The notes beneath the pieces are model-generated. The model was not told the origin of the DNA. It did not search any database and saw only the letters and a program-made list of their open reading frames with translations. A DNA stretch of 64,000 bases from CAIUPE01 sp037131735 (GTDB lineage: Bacteria > Pseudomonadota > Alphaproteobacteria > Rhizobiales > Beijerinckiaceae). A program made the translations under genes and the position numbers. This document shows positions 25,352-35,145 of this stretch, piece by piece. Where the stretch lies: positions 62,001 through 126,000 of the forward strand of contig JBAXQM010000001.1 in the NCBI GenBank assembly GCA_037131735.1. The letters run 5' to 3'. Numbering within the stretch: position 1 is the first letter of the stretch; each line of letters begins with the position of its first letter.

Positions 25352-25969
25352 ATGGGTGACACAGACGCGACCGAAGCAACAGCTCAACGTATTCTCTCCG
25401 CAGCGATTGAGGAAGTGCGTGCTTTTGGGCTTGATCGTGTTACGGTCGTAGCGGTGGCCCGCCGCGCGTCCATGACTCATGCGAATGTGTATCGGCATTA
25501 CGAAACAAAAGAAACGCTTTTCGATGCAATCACGTCGACATGGTTGCGCGGCGTTGAATCGCGGTTGGGTGAAATTGCCGATGCGCCTGATCCGGCACGC
25601 GATAAGCTTGAACGGCTCATTTTCGCATTGCTGCGCGCCTATCGGGACCGGCTTGATGATGAGCCGCGCCTCTTTGATCTTTTCGTGGCGGCTTTCGACG
25701 CAAGCCGCCCCCCCGCCCGGCAACACCGGGCCAAGATCCGCATGTTGATCGATCGCATTTTAGAAGAAGGCCAAAGCGGCGGTGCCTTTACATTGGGGGG
25801 GCGGGAAAAGGGCCTAACCTTCGTTCTCGACGCGCTCTATCGTTTTCTGAACCCCTCGTCTCTGCGGCTTGATGCGGAGACGCCGCGCCGATCACTCGAG
25901 TTGCGGCTTGGGGTTGTTACAACCGCTGTATTGGATCAGCTGGGGCGCAGAGGCCCCAGATCCTCCTAA
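25352..25969 (+). CDS. TetR/AcrR family regulator
   Basis: A 205-residue regulator with an N-terminal TetR helix-turn-helix (residues about 8-54: ATAQRILSAAIEEV, MTHANVYRHYETKETLFDAI). The helical ligand-binding half has no recognised ligand. It starts 12 bp after zapE. The perfect palindrome at 25978-25999, just beyond its stop codon and upstream of mdh, is the best candidate operator. Confidence 0.88.
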   Translation: MGDTDATEATAQRILSAAIEEVRAFGLDRVTVVAVARRASMTHANVYRHYETKETLFDAITSTWLRGVESRLGEIADAPDPARDKLERLIFALLRAYRDRLDDEPRLFDLFVAAFDASRPPARQHRAKIRMLIDRILEEGQSGGAFTLGGREKGLTFVLDALYRFLNPSSLRLDAETPRRSLELRLGVVTTAVLDQLGRRGPRSS

Positions 25970-25977
25970 AAATTGTG

Positions 25978-25999
25978 TTACAAATTTCAAAATTTGTAA
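25978..25999. promoter_or_regulatory. Perfect 10+10 bp palindrome between tetR and mdh
   Basis: TTACAAATTT (25978-25987) and AAATTTGTAA (25990-25999) are perfect inverted repeats around CA. A further half-site ATTTGTAA follows directly. TTACA..TGTAA palindromes are typical of TetR-family operators. It could alternatively be an AT-rich terminator of the tetR transcript, as it starts 9 bp after the stop. Confidence 0.5.
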
Positions 26000-26251
26000 T
26001 TTGTAATAATAATTTCGAATGATTAACGTGGCCGCTCTCATTTGAGTGATCTCATTTAAGTTATTGAAACTTAATGGAAATATACGCCAAAACGACGCCG
26101 GTCTCATATCAGGGGCATTTAATTGCCCAAAATTCCGTCTTTTGGTGAACTTGCCGGATGAGGGGCCCCTCGGTAACACGCGCTCATAAAAGAAGTGACT
26201 TCGGGACCCTCGGGCCCGGCAATAGCAAAAGAGATGGAAGGACTTTGGGAC

Positions 26252-27214
26252 ATGGCACGCAAAAAAATTGCATTGATCGGATCGGGACAAATCGGCGGCA
26301 CGCTCGCCCATCTCGCCGGCCTGAAGGAGTTGGGCGACATCGTCCTCTTCGACATTGCCGACGGCGTACCCCAGGGCAAGGGCCTGGATATTGCTGAATC
26401 CGCTCCGGTTGATGGTTTTGATGCGGCCTATTCCGGCGCCTCGAATTATGAGGCCATCGCGGGCGCCGATGTGGTGATCGTCACCGCCGGCGTGCCGCGC
26501 AAGCCCGGCATGAGCCGCGACGATCTTTTGGGCATCAATCTCAAGGTCATGGAAGCGGTCGGCACCGGCATCAAGCAATATGCACCGAAAGCGTTCGTGA
26601 TCTGCATCACCAACCCGCTTGATGCGATGGTGTGGGCGTTGCAGAAATTCTCGGGCGTCAACCCGAAGAAAATTGTCGGCATGGCTGGCGTGCTCGACTC
26701 CGCACGCTTCCGCCACTTCCTAGCCGAAGAATTCAAAGTTTCGGTCAAAGACGTTTCAGCAATGACACTCGGTGGGCATGGCGACGATATGGTGCCTATG
26801 GTGCGCTACTCAACCGTTGCCGGCATTCCGCTTCCCGATCTCGTGAAGATGAAGTGGACAACGCAAGAACGTCTTAACGCGATTGTCGAGCGTACGCGCA
26901 AGGGCGGTGGTGAAATCGTCAATCTGTTAAAAACGGGCTCTGCTTATTACGCGCCCGCAGCCTCTGCAATTGCGATGGCGGAATCCTATTTGAAAGACCA
27001 GAAGCGCGTTCTGCCTTGCGCCGCTCACATCGCAAATGGCTATGGCGTGAAGGACATGTTTGTCGGCGTGCCGATTGTAATCGGTGCCAAGGGCGTCGAA
27101 CGCATCGTGAAGCTGCGCATGAAGCCGGATGAAAAAGCCGCCTTCGCAAAATCAACTGCATCGGTGCAAAGCCTGATCGATGCCTGCAAGACCATCAATC
27201 CGGCGTTGAAGTAA
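26252..27214 (+). CDS. mdh: Malate dehydrogenase
   Basis: A 320-residue NAD-dependent malate dehydrogenase of the LDH-like type. NAD motif IALIGSGQIGGTLAH (residues 6-20), ITNPLDAMVW, DSARFRHFLAEEF and the catalytic-His segment TLGGHGDDMVPM are present. It converts malate to oxaloacetate in the TCA cycle. The ATG at 26252 fits the family start; earlier in-frame codons add an unrelated extension. First of the TCA gene series mdh-sucC-sucD-sucA-sucB-lpd. Confidence 0.97.
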   Translation: MARKKIALIGSGQIGGTLAHLAGLKELGDIVLFDIADGVPQGKGLDIAESAPVDGFDAAYSGASNYEAIAGADVVIVTAGVPRKPGMSRDDLLGINLKVMEAVGTGIKQYAPKAFVICITNPLDAMVWALQKFSGVNPKKIVGMAGVLDSARFRHFLAEEFKVSVKDVSAMTLGGHGDDMVPMVRYSTVAGIPLPDLVKMKWTTQERLNAIVERTRKGGGEIVNLLKTGSAYYAPAASAIAMAESYLKDQKRVLPCAAHIANGYGVKDMFVGVPIVIGAKGVERIVKLRMKPDEKAAFAKSTASVQSLIDACKTINPALK

Positions 27215-27220
27215 TATCAC

Positions 27221-27305
27221 CGTCATTGCGAGGAACGTAGTGACGAAGCAACCCAGCCTTTTTCTAAATCATCAACTGGATTGCTTCGCTTCGCTCGCAA
27301 TGACG
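27221..27305. repeat. Dispersed palindromic repeat between mdh and sucC
   Basis: Perfect 12-bp terminal inverted repeats CGTCATTGCGAG (27221-27232) and CTCGCAATGACG (27294-27305) enclose an 85-bp unit that would fold into one long imperfect hairpin. A shorter relative is at 37952-37981. It resembles the GTCATTGCGAG-type repeats common between genes in several alphaproteobacteria. It may affect mdh-suc transcript processing. Confidence 0.75.
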
Positions 27306-27344
27306 ATTTAAACCACGCGACTTCGTCCGAGAGGAACCTCGAGA

Positions 27345-28538
27345 ATGAACATCCACGAATATCAAGCCAAAGCCGTCTTGAAAGAGTTTGGCGTGCCCGT
27401 GTCGAATGGCCGGGCAATCATGATGGCATCGGAAGCAGAAGAGGCTGCAAAAGCACTCGGCGGTCCGCTCTGGGTTGTGAAGTCGCAAATCCACGCAGGT
27501 GGTCGCGGCAAAGGCAAATTCAAAGAAGCCTCAGCCGGCGAAAAGGGCGGCGTGCGTCTTGCGAAGTCGATTGATGAAGTGAAGCAATTCTCGAGTGAAA
27601 TGCTCGGCGCCACGCTCGTCACCATCCAGACGGGCGCGCACGGCAAGCAAGTCAATCGTCTTTACATCGAAGACGGTTCCGACATTGCGAAAGAATTCTA
27701 TCTCTCAATGCTGGTGGATCGTGCAACGGCGCGCATCGCTTTTGTTGTGTCAACCGAAGGCGGGATGGACATTGAAGAAGTCGCTCACAAGACGCCTGAA
27801 AAGATTGTGACCTTCTCGATCGATCCCGCAACCGGCGTGATGCCGCATCACGGCCGCGCGGTAGCGAAGGCGTTGAAGCTGACAGGCGATCTCGCCAAAG
27901 AAGCCGAAAGCCTCACCAACAAGCTCTACACCGCCTTTGTTGCCAAAGACATGGCAATGCTCGAAATCAACCCGCTCATCATCACGGCAGACAATCATTT
28001 GAAATGTTTGGATGCGAAAGTGTCGTTTGATTCAAACGCGCTCTATCGTCATCCGGAGATCATGGAACTGCGCGACGAGACGGAAGAAGACGCCAAAGAA
28101 ATCGAAGCGTCGAAATATGATCTCTCTTACATCGCGCTTGATGGCACAATCGGCTGCATGGTGAATGGCGCAGGCCTTGCCATGGCGACGATGGACATCA
28201 TCAAGCTTTATGGCGAGTTTCCGGCAAACTTCCTCGATGTCGGCGGCGGCGCTTCGAAAGAAAAAGTCACAGCCGCGTTCAAGATCATCACAGCCGATCC
28301 GAATGTGAAGGGAATCCTTGTCAATATCTTTGGCGGCATCATGAAATGCGATGTCATCGCTGAAGGCGTGATTGCTGCGGTGAAAGAAGTCGGTCTCAAA
28401 GTGCCGCTCGTCGTGCGCTTGGAAGGCACCAATGTTCAACTCGGCAAAGAGATCATTTCGAAGTCCGGTTTGAATGTCATTCCGGCTGACGATCTCGACG
28501 ATGCCGCCCAGAAAATCGTGAAAGCCGTACGGGGTTAA
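27345..28538 (+). CDS. sucC: Succinyl-CoA ligase subunit beta
   Basis: A 397-residue ATP-grasp subunit. It starts MNIHEYQAKAVLKEFGVPV and has KSQIHAGGRGKGKFKE, MLEINPLIIT and NGAGLAMATMDIIKLYG, as well as VNIFGGIMKCDVIAEGV. With SucD it makes succinate and ATP/GTP from succinyl-CoA. It is 130 bp after mdh, across a palindromic repeat, and 2 bp before sucD. Confidence 0.98.
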   Translation: MNIHEYQAKAVLKEFGVPVSNGRAIMMASEAEEAAKALGGPLWVVKSQIHAGGRGKGKFKEASAGEKGGVRLAKSIDEVKQFSSEMLGATLVTIQTGAHGKQVNRLYIEDGSDIAKEFYLSMLVDRATARIAFVVSTEGGMDIEEVAHKTPEKIVTFSIDPATGVMPHHGRAVAKALKLTGDLAKEAESLTNKLYTAFVAKDMAMLEINPLIITADNHLKCLDAKVSFDSNALYRHPEIMELRDETEEDAKEIEASKYDLSYIALDGTIGCMVNGAGLAMATMDIIKLYGEFPANFLDVGGGASKEKVTAAFKIITADPNVKGILVNIFGGIMKCDVIAEGVIAAVKEVGLKVPLVVRLEGTNVQLGKEIISKSGLNVIPADDLDDAAQKIVKAVRG

Positions 28539-28540
28539 TC

Positions 28541-29428
28541 ATGTCCATTCTCATCGACAAAAACACCAAGCTGCTCACGCAAGGGTTCACCGGCAAGACC
28601 GGCACCTTCCATTCCGAACAAGCGATTGCCTATGGCACCAAGCTCGTCGGCGGCACCTCACCGGGCAAAGGCGGCTCGACGCATCTGGGTCTGCCTGTGT
28701 TCGACACGGTGGCCGAAGCGCGTGATGCAACGGGCGCAGACGCAAGCGTGATCTATGTTCCGCCTCCGGGTGCAGCAGACGCGATTTGCGAAGCCATTCA
28801 GGCTGAGATTCCGCTCATCGTCTGCATCACCGAAGGCATTCCGGTGCTCGATATGGTGCGCGTGAAGCGTGCGCTCTCTGGCTCAAAGTCGCGTCTCATC
28901 GGGCCGAATTGCCCGGGCGTGATGACAGCCGGTGAATGCAAGATCGGCATCATGCCGGGCAACATCTTCAAGCCCGGCAATGTCGGCATTGTCTCGCGCT
29001 CCGGCACGCTTACTTACGAAGCGGTGTTCCAGACCACGCAAGAAGGCCTCGGCCAGACAACGGCTGTCGGCATTGGCGGTGATCCGGTGAAGGGCACCGA
29101 ATTCATCGACATGCTCGAAATGTTTTTGGCGGATCCGAAAACGGAATCGATCGTGATGATCGGTGAAATCGGCGGCTCGGCCGAAGAAGATGCCGCACAG
29201 TTTTTGAAAGACGAAGCCAAGCGCGGCCGCAAGAAGCCGGTTGTCGGATTCATCGCGGGTCGCACAGCCCCTCCCGGTCGTCGCATGGGTCATGCCGGTG
29301 CGATCATTTCGGGTGGGAAGGGCGGCGCGGAAGACAAGATCGCCGCGATGGAAGCCGCAGGCATTCGTGTGTCGCCGTCGCCCGCACGCCTCGGGAAAAC
29401 ACTCGTCGATGTGTTGAAGGGTCATTGA
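28541..29428 (+). CDS. sucD: Succinyl-CoA ligase subunit alpha
   Basis: A 295-residue SucD with the CoA-binding Rossmann start and the FTGKTGTFHSEQAI segment. GPNCPGVMTAGECKIGIMPG and RRMGHAGAIISGGKG are present; the His in GHAGAI is the phosphohistidine. Length and motifs are normal. Overlapping operon spacing with sucC (2 bp) and sucA (16 bp). Confidence 0.98.
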   Translation: MSILIDKNTKLLTQGFTGKTGTFHSEQAIAYGTKLVGGTSPGKGGSTHLGLPVFDTVAEARDATGADASVIYVPPPGAADAICEAIQAEIPLIVCITEGIPVLDMVRVKRALSGSKSRLIGPNCPGVMTAGECKIGIMPGNIFKPGNVGIVSRSGTLTYEAVFQTTQEGLGQTTAVGIGGDPVKGTEFIDMLEMFLADPKTESIVMIGEIGGSAEEDAAQFLKDEAKRGRKKPVVGFIAGRTAPPGRRMGHAGAIISGGKGGAEDKIAAMEAAGIRVSPSPARLGKTLVDVLKGH

Positions 29429-29444
29429 TCGCAAGGAGCGGGTC

Positions 29445-32405
29445 ATGTCACGCCAAGACCAGAACAAAGCCTTTCTCGAAACCTCGTTCCTTTACGGCGG
29501 CAATGCCGCCTATATCGAACAGTTGGAAGCGCGCTATGCGAAAGATCCGTCTTCCGTCAGTGCGGAATGGCGCGAATTTTTCGAAGCGCTGAAAGACGAT
29601 CCCGCATCGGTTGAAAAATCGGCAGCGGGTGCGTCGTGGAAAAAGCCGAACTGGCCCGTAACACCCCGCACCGATCTCGTCTCCGCACTTGATGGCAATT
29701 GGGCCGAAGTCGAAAAGGCGATTGGCGACAAGCTCAAGGGCAAAGCTGACGCAGGCAAAGCCGCTGTGTCACCTGCCGATGTGCAACAAGCCACGCGCGA
29801 TTCCGTGCGCGCTTTGATGATGATCCGCGCATTTCGTATGCGCGGTCATCTTCATGCCGATCTTGATCCGCTTCATCTTGAACCGGCAAAAGATCATGAA
29901 GAATTGCATCCTTCTTCCTACGGCTTCACGGAAGCCGATTGGGATCGCAAAATTTTCATCGACAATGTGCTCGGCCTTGAATTCGCGACCTTGCGCGAGA
30001 TGCTTGCCATTCTGAAGCGGACTTACTGCTCCACCATTGGGTGGGAATTTCTCCACATCTCCAATCCCGCCGAGAAGGGCTGGATTCAGGCGCGCATCGA
30101 AGGGCCCGATAAGGAAATCGCGTTCACCCGCGAAGGTAAGCGCGCGATCTTGAACAAGCTCGTCGAAGCCGAGGGCTTTGAAAAATTTCTTGACGTGAAA
30201 TTCACGGGCACCAAACGCTTTGGTCTTGATGGCGGTGAATCACTCGTGCCGGCCCTTGAGCAAATCATCAAGCGCGGCGGCAATCTCGGCGTACAGGAAA
30301 TCGTGTTCGGTATGGCCCATCGCGGGCGTTTGAATGTGCTGACCCAAGTGATGGGCAAACCGCATCGCGCTTTGTTCCACGAATTCAAAGGCGGCTCCTT
30401 CGCTCCCGCAGAAGTCGAGGGTTCAGGCGATGTGAAATATCATCTCGGCGCCTCGTCCGATCGCAGTTTCGATGGCAACACGGTGCATCTCTCGCTCACC
30501 GCAAACCCGTCGCACCTTGAAATCGTCGATCCTGTCGTGCTCGGCAAAGTGCGCGCCAAGCAGGACCAACTGGGTGATACGGCCGAGCGCGTAAAAGTTT
30601 TGCCGCTTCTTATTCACGGCGACGCCGCGTTCGCGGGCCAAGGCGTTGTGGCGGAGTGTTTGGGTCTTTCTGGATTGAAGGGGCACCGCACCGGCGGTTC
30701 GATTCATTTCATCATCAACAATCAAATCGGCTTTACCACCTATCCGCGCTTCTCGCGTTCGTCGCCCTATCCGTCAGATGTGGCGAAGATGATCGAAGCG
30801 CCGATCTTCCATGTGAATGGCGATGATCCGGAAGCGGTGGTGTTTGCGGTCAAGGTTGCTGTCGAATTCCGGCAGCAGTTCCACAAGCCCGTCGTCATCG
30901 ACATGTTCTGCTATCGCCGCTTTGGTCACAATGAAGGCGATGAGCCGAGCTTCACGCAGCCGCTGATGTATAAAAAAATCCGTCAGCAACCGACGACGCT
31001 TGAAATCTATTCGAAAAAATTGATCGCGGAAGGTGTTGTCACCGAAGGCGAAGTCGAAAAGATGAAATCCGATTGGCGCGCGCGCCTTGAGGCCGAGCAT
31101 GAAGCCGGACAAGCCTATAAGCCCAACAAGGCGGATTGGCTTGATGGCCGTTGGGCCGGATTGAAAACGGCTCAAGCCACGCAAGATGATGCGCGCCGTG
31201 GTGAAACCGGTGCACCTCTGTCTCAACTCAAAGACATTGGCGACAAGCTCACAACGATTCCGGCTGACTTCAACGCACATAAAACAATCCAGCGTTTTAT
31301 GGACAATCGTCGCAAGGCGGTTGAAACGGGTGAGGGCATTGATTGGGCAACCGCAGAAGCTTTTGCCTTCGCGCTCACCGTGAATGAAGGCGCGCGCGTG
31401 CGGCTGTCCGGACAAGATTGCGAGCGCGGTACCTTCTCGCAACGCCATTCAGTGTTGATCGATCAAGAGACTGAGCGGCGCTACAAGCCTTTGAGCAATA
31501 TCCGCGAAGGACAAGGCAAATACGAAGTCATCAATTCGATGTTGTCAGAGGAAGCTGTGCTCGGGTTCGAATATGGCTATTCGCTCTCGGAACCCAATGC
31601 GCTCACTCTGTGGGAAGCGCAGTTCGGTGATTTCGCCAATGGCGCGCAAGTTTTGTTCGACCAGTTCATCTCTTCGGGCGAACGTAAATGGTTGCGCATG
31701 TCGGGTCTCGTTTGCCTTCTGCCGCATGGCTATGAAGGCCAAGGGCCGGAACATTCCTCCGCACGTCTTGAGCGCTTCCTGCAAATGTGCGCGGAAGACA
31801 ATATGCAGGTTGCGAACTGCACCACACCGGCAAACTACTTCCATATTCTGCGTCGGCAGCTGAAGCGCGAATTCCGTAAGCCTTTGATCCTGATGACACC
31901 GAAGTCACTTTTGCGTCACAAGCGTGCGATTTCTCGTCTTGATGAAATGGCAGAAGGTACGAGCTTCCATCGTGTCTTGTGGGATGATGCGCAGATCCTC
32001 AAAAACGAGAAGATCAAACTCGCAAAAGACAACAAGATCCGTCGCGTCGTACTTTGCTCGGGCAAGGTCTATTATGATCTTTACGAAGAGCGTGAGAAGC
32101 GCGGCATTGATGATGTCTATCTCTTGCGCGTCGAACAGCTTTATCCGTTCCCACTCAAAGCGCTCGTCAATGAACTCGGCCGATTCAAAAACGCCGATAT
32201 TGTCTGGTGTCAGGAAGAGCCAAAAAATATGGGCTCATGGACCTTCATCGAGCCTTATCTCTCCTGGGTGCTTGAGCAAACCGGATCAAAGGTGAAGCGG
32301 CCGCGTTATGCCGGTCGTCCCGCCTCCGCTGCCACAGCAACTGGTCTCATGTCCACGCATCTTGCCCAGCTGCAAGCCTTCCTCGAAGAAGCCTTCGCAG
32401 CGTGA
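29445..32405 (+). CDS. sucA: 2-Oxoglutarate dehydrogenase E1 component
   Basis: A 986-residue E1 that decarboxylates 2-oxoglutarate with thiamine diphosphate. It begins with the short E2-binding N-terminus FLETSFLYGGNAAYIEQL. It has HRGRLNVL, the TPP-binding HGDAAFAGQGVVAE and NNQIGFTT, and ends with EEPKNMGSWTFIEPYL. The reading frame is intact at the family length. Sits between sucD and sucB. Confidence 0.98.
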   Translation: MSRQDQNKAFLETSFLYGGNAAYIEQLEARYAKDPSSVSAEWREFFEALKDDPASVEKSAAGASWKKPNWPVTPRTDLVSALDGNWAEVEKAIGDKLKGKADAGKAAVSPADVQQATRDSVRALMMIRAFRMRGHLHADLDPLHLEPAKDHEELHPSSYGFTEADWDRKIFIDNVLGLEFATLREMLAILKRTYCSTIGWEFLHISNPAEKGWIQARIEGPDKEIAFTREGKRAILNKLVEAEGFEKFLDVKFTGTKRFGLDGGESLVPALEQIIKRGGNLGVQEIVFGMAHRGRLNVLTQVMGKPHRALFHEFKGGSFAPAEVEGSGDVKYHLGASSDRSFDGNTVHLSLTANPSHLEIVDPVVLGKVRAKQDQLGDTAERVKVLPLLIHGDAAFAGQGVVAECLGLSGLKGHRTGGSIHFIINNQIGFTTYPRFSRSSPYPSDVAKMIEAPIFHVNGDDPEAVVFAVKVAVEFRQQFHKPVVIDMFCYRRFGHNEGDEPSFTQPLMYKKIRQQPTTLEIYSKKLIAEGVVTEGEVEKMKSDWRARLEAEHEAGQAYKPNKADWLDGRWAGLKTAQATQDDARRGETGAPLSQLKDIGDKLTTIPADFNAHKTIQRFMDNRRKAVETGEGIDWATAEAFAFALTVNEGARVRLSGQDCERGTFSQRHSVLIDQETERRYKPLSNIREGQGKYEVINSMLSEEAVLGFEYGYSLSEPNALTLWEAQFGDFANGAQVLFDQFISSGERKWLRMSGLVCLLPHGYEGQGPEHSSARLERFLQMCAEDNMQVANCTTPANYFHILRRQLKREFRKPLILMTPKSLLRHKRAISRLDEMAEGTSFHRVLWDDAQILKNEKIKLAKDNKIRRVVLCSGKVYYDLYEEREKRGIDDVYLLRVEQLYPFPLKALVNELGRFKNADIVWCQEEPKNMGSWTFIEPYLSWVLEQTGSKVKRPRYAGRPASAATATGLMSTHLAQLQAFLEEAFAA

Positions 32406-32443
32406 ACAAAAATTGAATCTGTACAGCCAAGGAACTTATCATC

Positions 32444-33661
32444 ATGGCCAGTGAAATCCGCGTCCCGACACTCGGCGAGTCCGTCTCCGAAGCGACAATC
32501 GGCAAATGGTTCAAGAAGCCCGGCGATGTCGTCAAGGCCGATGAGCCCGTGCTCGAGTTGGAAACCGACAAGGTCTCGCTCGAAGTCAACGCACCTGCAG
32601 CCGGCACACTTACCGAGATCGTCGCGAAAGAAGGCGAGACGGTTGGCGTTGGCGCTTTGCTCGGCACCATCAGCGCAGGCGGCGCGAGCGCGACACCGGC
32701 TGCTCCCGCAGCACCCGCATCTACGTCCGCAAAAGCCGCGCCCGTTACAGCACCCGCACCTTCTGCGGCATCGGCCGTCGATCATGGTCCGGCCGTATCG
32801 CGTCTTGCAGCAGAGAGCGGAGTAAACCCTGCAAGCATTGCCGCATCAGGCAAGGATGGTCGTGTAACAAAGGGCGATATGCTCGCAGCAATCGCCACGG
32901 GCGCAGCACCCGCTGCGGCAACGCCTGTCAGCGTGCGTGCGCCGTCAGGTGCCGATGATGCCTCACGCGAAGAGCGTGTGCGCATGACGAAGCTTCGTCA
33001 AACCATCGCGCGGCGTTTGAAGGATGCACAAAATACGGCAGCGATGCTCACCACCTTCAACGAAGTCGACATGACCGAAGTCATGGCGCTGCGTAACCGT
33101 TACAAGGACGTGTTTGAAAAGAAGCACGGCGTAAAGCTCGGCTTTATGAGTTTCTTCGTCAAAGCCTGCACACAGGCCTTGAAGGAACTGCCCGCGGTGA
33201 ATGCGGAGATCGACGGCACCGATCTCGTTTATAAAAATTACTATCACATCGGCATTGCGGTCGGTACCGATAAGGGTCTGGTTGTGCCCGTTGTGCGCGA
33301 AGCCGATCAGATGGGTCTGGCGACGATTGAAAAGACAATCGCCGATTTCGGCAAGCGTGCCCGCGATGGCGCGCTCAAGATCGAAGAGATGCAAGGCGGC
33401 ACCTTTACCATCACCAATGGCGGTATTTACGGCTCGCTGATGTCGACACCGATTTTGAACGCGCCGCAATCTGGCATTCTCGGCATGCACAAAATTCAGG
33501 AACGCCCGATGGTGGTCGGTGGCAAGGTCGAAGTGCGCCCGATGATGTATCTTGCCCTCTCTTACGATCACCGCATTGTCGACGGCAAAGAGGCCGTCAC
33601 CTTCCTCGTGCGTGTGAAGGAAGCGCTTGAAGATCCCGCGCGCCTCGTGCTCGATCTTTGA
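32444..33661 (+). CDS. sucB: 2-Oxoglutarate dehydrogenase E2 (dihydrolipoyl succinyltransferase)
   Basis: A 405-residue E2. One lipoyl domain (1-78) has Lys43 in ELETDKVSLEV. It is followed by an Ala/Pro linker, an E3/E1-binding domain (VSRLAAESGVNPASIAASGK) and the catalytic domain ending SYDHRIVDGKEAVTFL with the catalytic His. It transfers the succinyl group to CoA. Also called odhB. The lpd gene follows 39 bp later. Confidence 0.97.
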   Translation: MASEIRVPTLGESVSEATIGKWFKKPGDVVKADEPVLELETDKVSLEVNAPAAGTLTEIVAKEGETVGVGALLGTISAGGASATPAAPAAPASTSAKAAPVTAPAPSAASAVDHGPAVSRLAAESGVNPASIAASGKDGRVTKGDMLAAIATGAAPAAATPVSVRAPSGADDASREERVRMTKLRQTIARRLKDAQNTAAMLTTFNEVDMTEVMALRNRYKDVFEKKHGVKLGFMSFFVKACTQALKELPAVNAEIDGTDLVYKNYYHIGIAVGTDKGLVVPVVREADQMGLATIEKTIADFGKRARDGALKIEEMQGGTFTITNGGIYGSLMSTPILNAPQSGILGMHKIQERPMVVGGKVEVRPMMYLALSYDHRIVDGKEAVTFLVRVKEALEDPARLVLDL

Positions 33662-33700
33662 TCCGATTAAATTTGCGTTTGATAAAAGCCGGAGGCTTTC

Positions 33701-35098
33701 ATGTCTTATGATCTCGTTGTGATTGGCTCCGGCCCGGGTGGTTATGTGTGCGCGATCCGTGCCGCGCAATTGGGCCTCAAAACCGCAATCGTCGAAAAGC
33801 GTGCGAGCTTTGGCGGCACTTGCCTCAATATCGGCTGCATTCCGTCAAAGGCTTTGTTGCACGCGTCCGAAATGTTCGAGGAAGCGGGTCACGGCATGGC
33901 CGCACTCGGTGTCAAGATCGGCAAGCCCACGCTCGATCTCAAAGCGATGATGAAACACAAATCCGAGACGGTCGATGCCAATGTGCAAGGCGTCGCTTTC
34001 CTTCTCAAGAAGAACAAGGTCGACACATTCATCGGATCAGGTGCGATAGCCGGTGCGGGCAAAGTCACGGTGACAAAAGCCGATGGCAAAGTCGAAACAA
34101 TCGACGCAAAAAACATCGTCATTGCCACGGGCTCTGAATCAGCACCGCTTCCCGGTGTGACGATTGACGAGAAGACCGTTGTGACATCAACCGGCGCATT
34201 GGAACTTACTGACGTGCCGCAAAAACTTCTCGTCGTCGGCGCGGGTGTGATTGGACTCGAACTCGGTTCGGTCTGGCGTCGTCTTGGTGCGGAAGTCACG
34301 GTGGTTGAATATCTCGATCGCATCTTGCCGGGCATGGATGATGAAGTCGCCAAGCAAGCGCAACGCATGTTCACCAAACAGGGATTCAAATTCGAACTCG
34401 GTATGAAGGTGACCAAAGTCGACACGGATGATCTCGGTGCCGAAGTCACCATCGAACCTGCCAAAGGTGGGGACGCGAAAAAAATCGAAGCGGATATTGT
34501 GCTCGTTGCGATTGGTCGTCGTCCTTACACCGAAGGACTCGGCCTTGAAGCCGCAGGCGTTCAGATGGAACGCGGCCGCGTGATCATTGATGATCATTTC
34601 CGCTCATCGGTGGCAGGCATTTATGCTATCGGCGATGTCGTGCGCGGACCAATGCTTGCTCATAAAGCGGAAGATGAAGGCGTGGCCGTTGCAGAACTCA
34701 TTGCCGGTAAAGCGGGCCATGTGAATTACGATGTCATTCCGGGCGTGGTCTACACGGTTCCGGAAATCGCCACGCTTGGAAAATCCGAAGAGGATTTGAA
34801 AGCGGCAGGCATTGCCTACACGGTTGGCAAATTCCCCTTCACCGCGAATGGCCGCGCCCGCGCGATGCGCGCCACCGAAGGTTTTGTGAAAGTCTTGGCC
34901 GATGCCGCAACCGATCGCGTGCTTGGTTGCCACATTGTCGGCAAAGGCGCGGGCGATCTCATTCACGAAGTCGCGGTGCTGATGGAATTCGGCGGCTCGT
35001 CGGAAGATCTCGCACGCACCTGCCACGCTCACCCGACCATGTCCGAAGCGGTCAAAGAAGCCGCCATGGGCGTCGAAAAGCGGTCGATCCATATTTGA
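33701..35098 (+). CDS. lpd: Dihydrolipoyl dehydrogenase (E3)
   Basis: A 465-residue flavoprotein. The FAD motif is VVIGSGPGGYVCAI (7-20), the redox disulfide Cys41-Cys46 in GGTCLNIGC, and the catalytic His444-Glu449 pair in HAHPTMSE. It reoxidises the lipoyl group of SucB. Its last 12 codons are repeated with one base change at 35517-35552. It ends the mdh-suc operon. Confidence 0.97.
   Translation: MSYDLVVIGSGPGGYVCAIRAAQLGLKTAIVEKRASFGGTCLNIGCIPSKALLHASEMFEEAGHGMAALGVKIGKPTLDLKAMMKHKSETVDANVQGVAFLLKKNKVDTFIGSGAIAGAGKVTVTKADGKVETIDAKNIVIATGSESAPLPGVTIDEKTVVTSTGALELTDVPQKLLVVGAGVIGLELGSVWRRLGAEVTVVEYLDRILPGMDDEVAKQAQRMFTKQGFKFELGMKVTKVDTDDLGAEVTIEPAKGGDAKKIEADIVLVAIGRRPYTEGLGLEAAGVQMERGRVIIDDHFRSSVAGIYAIGDVVRGPMLAHKAEDEGVAVAELIAGKAGHVNYDVIPGVVYTVPEIATLGKSEEDLKAAGIAYTVGKFPFTANGRARAMRATEGFVKVLADAATDRVLGCHIVGKGAGDLIHEVAVLMEFGGSSEDLARTCHAHPTMSEAVKEAAMGVEKRSIHI
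35063..35098. repeat. Direct repeat copy A (native lpd 3' end)
   Basis: These 36 bases encode the last residues of lpd, AMGVEKRSIHI and its stop codon. They match copy B at 35517-35552 with one mismatch (G35083 versus C35537). The copies are 454 bp apart and in the same orientation. Confidence 0.9.
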
Positions 35099-35145
35099 AT
35101 CAGCGGCTTGACTGAAACACCGTGCATGGTCCAATTTATTCATTG

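Noticed and set aside
25892..26716. A 274-codon minus-strand frame over the tetR-mdh junction
   Set aside because: It covers mdh coding sequence and the AT-rich regulatory gap, with no start signal or family similarity.
32963..33769. Long minus-strand frames opposite sucB and lpd
   Set aside because: Shadow frames of intact, well-conserved genes.
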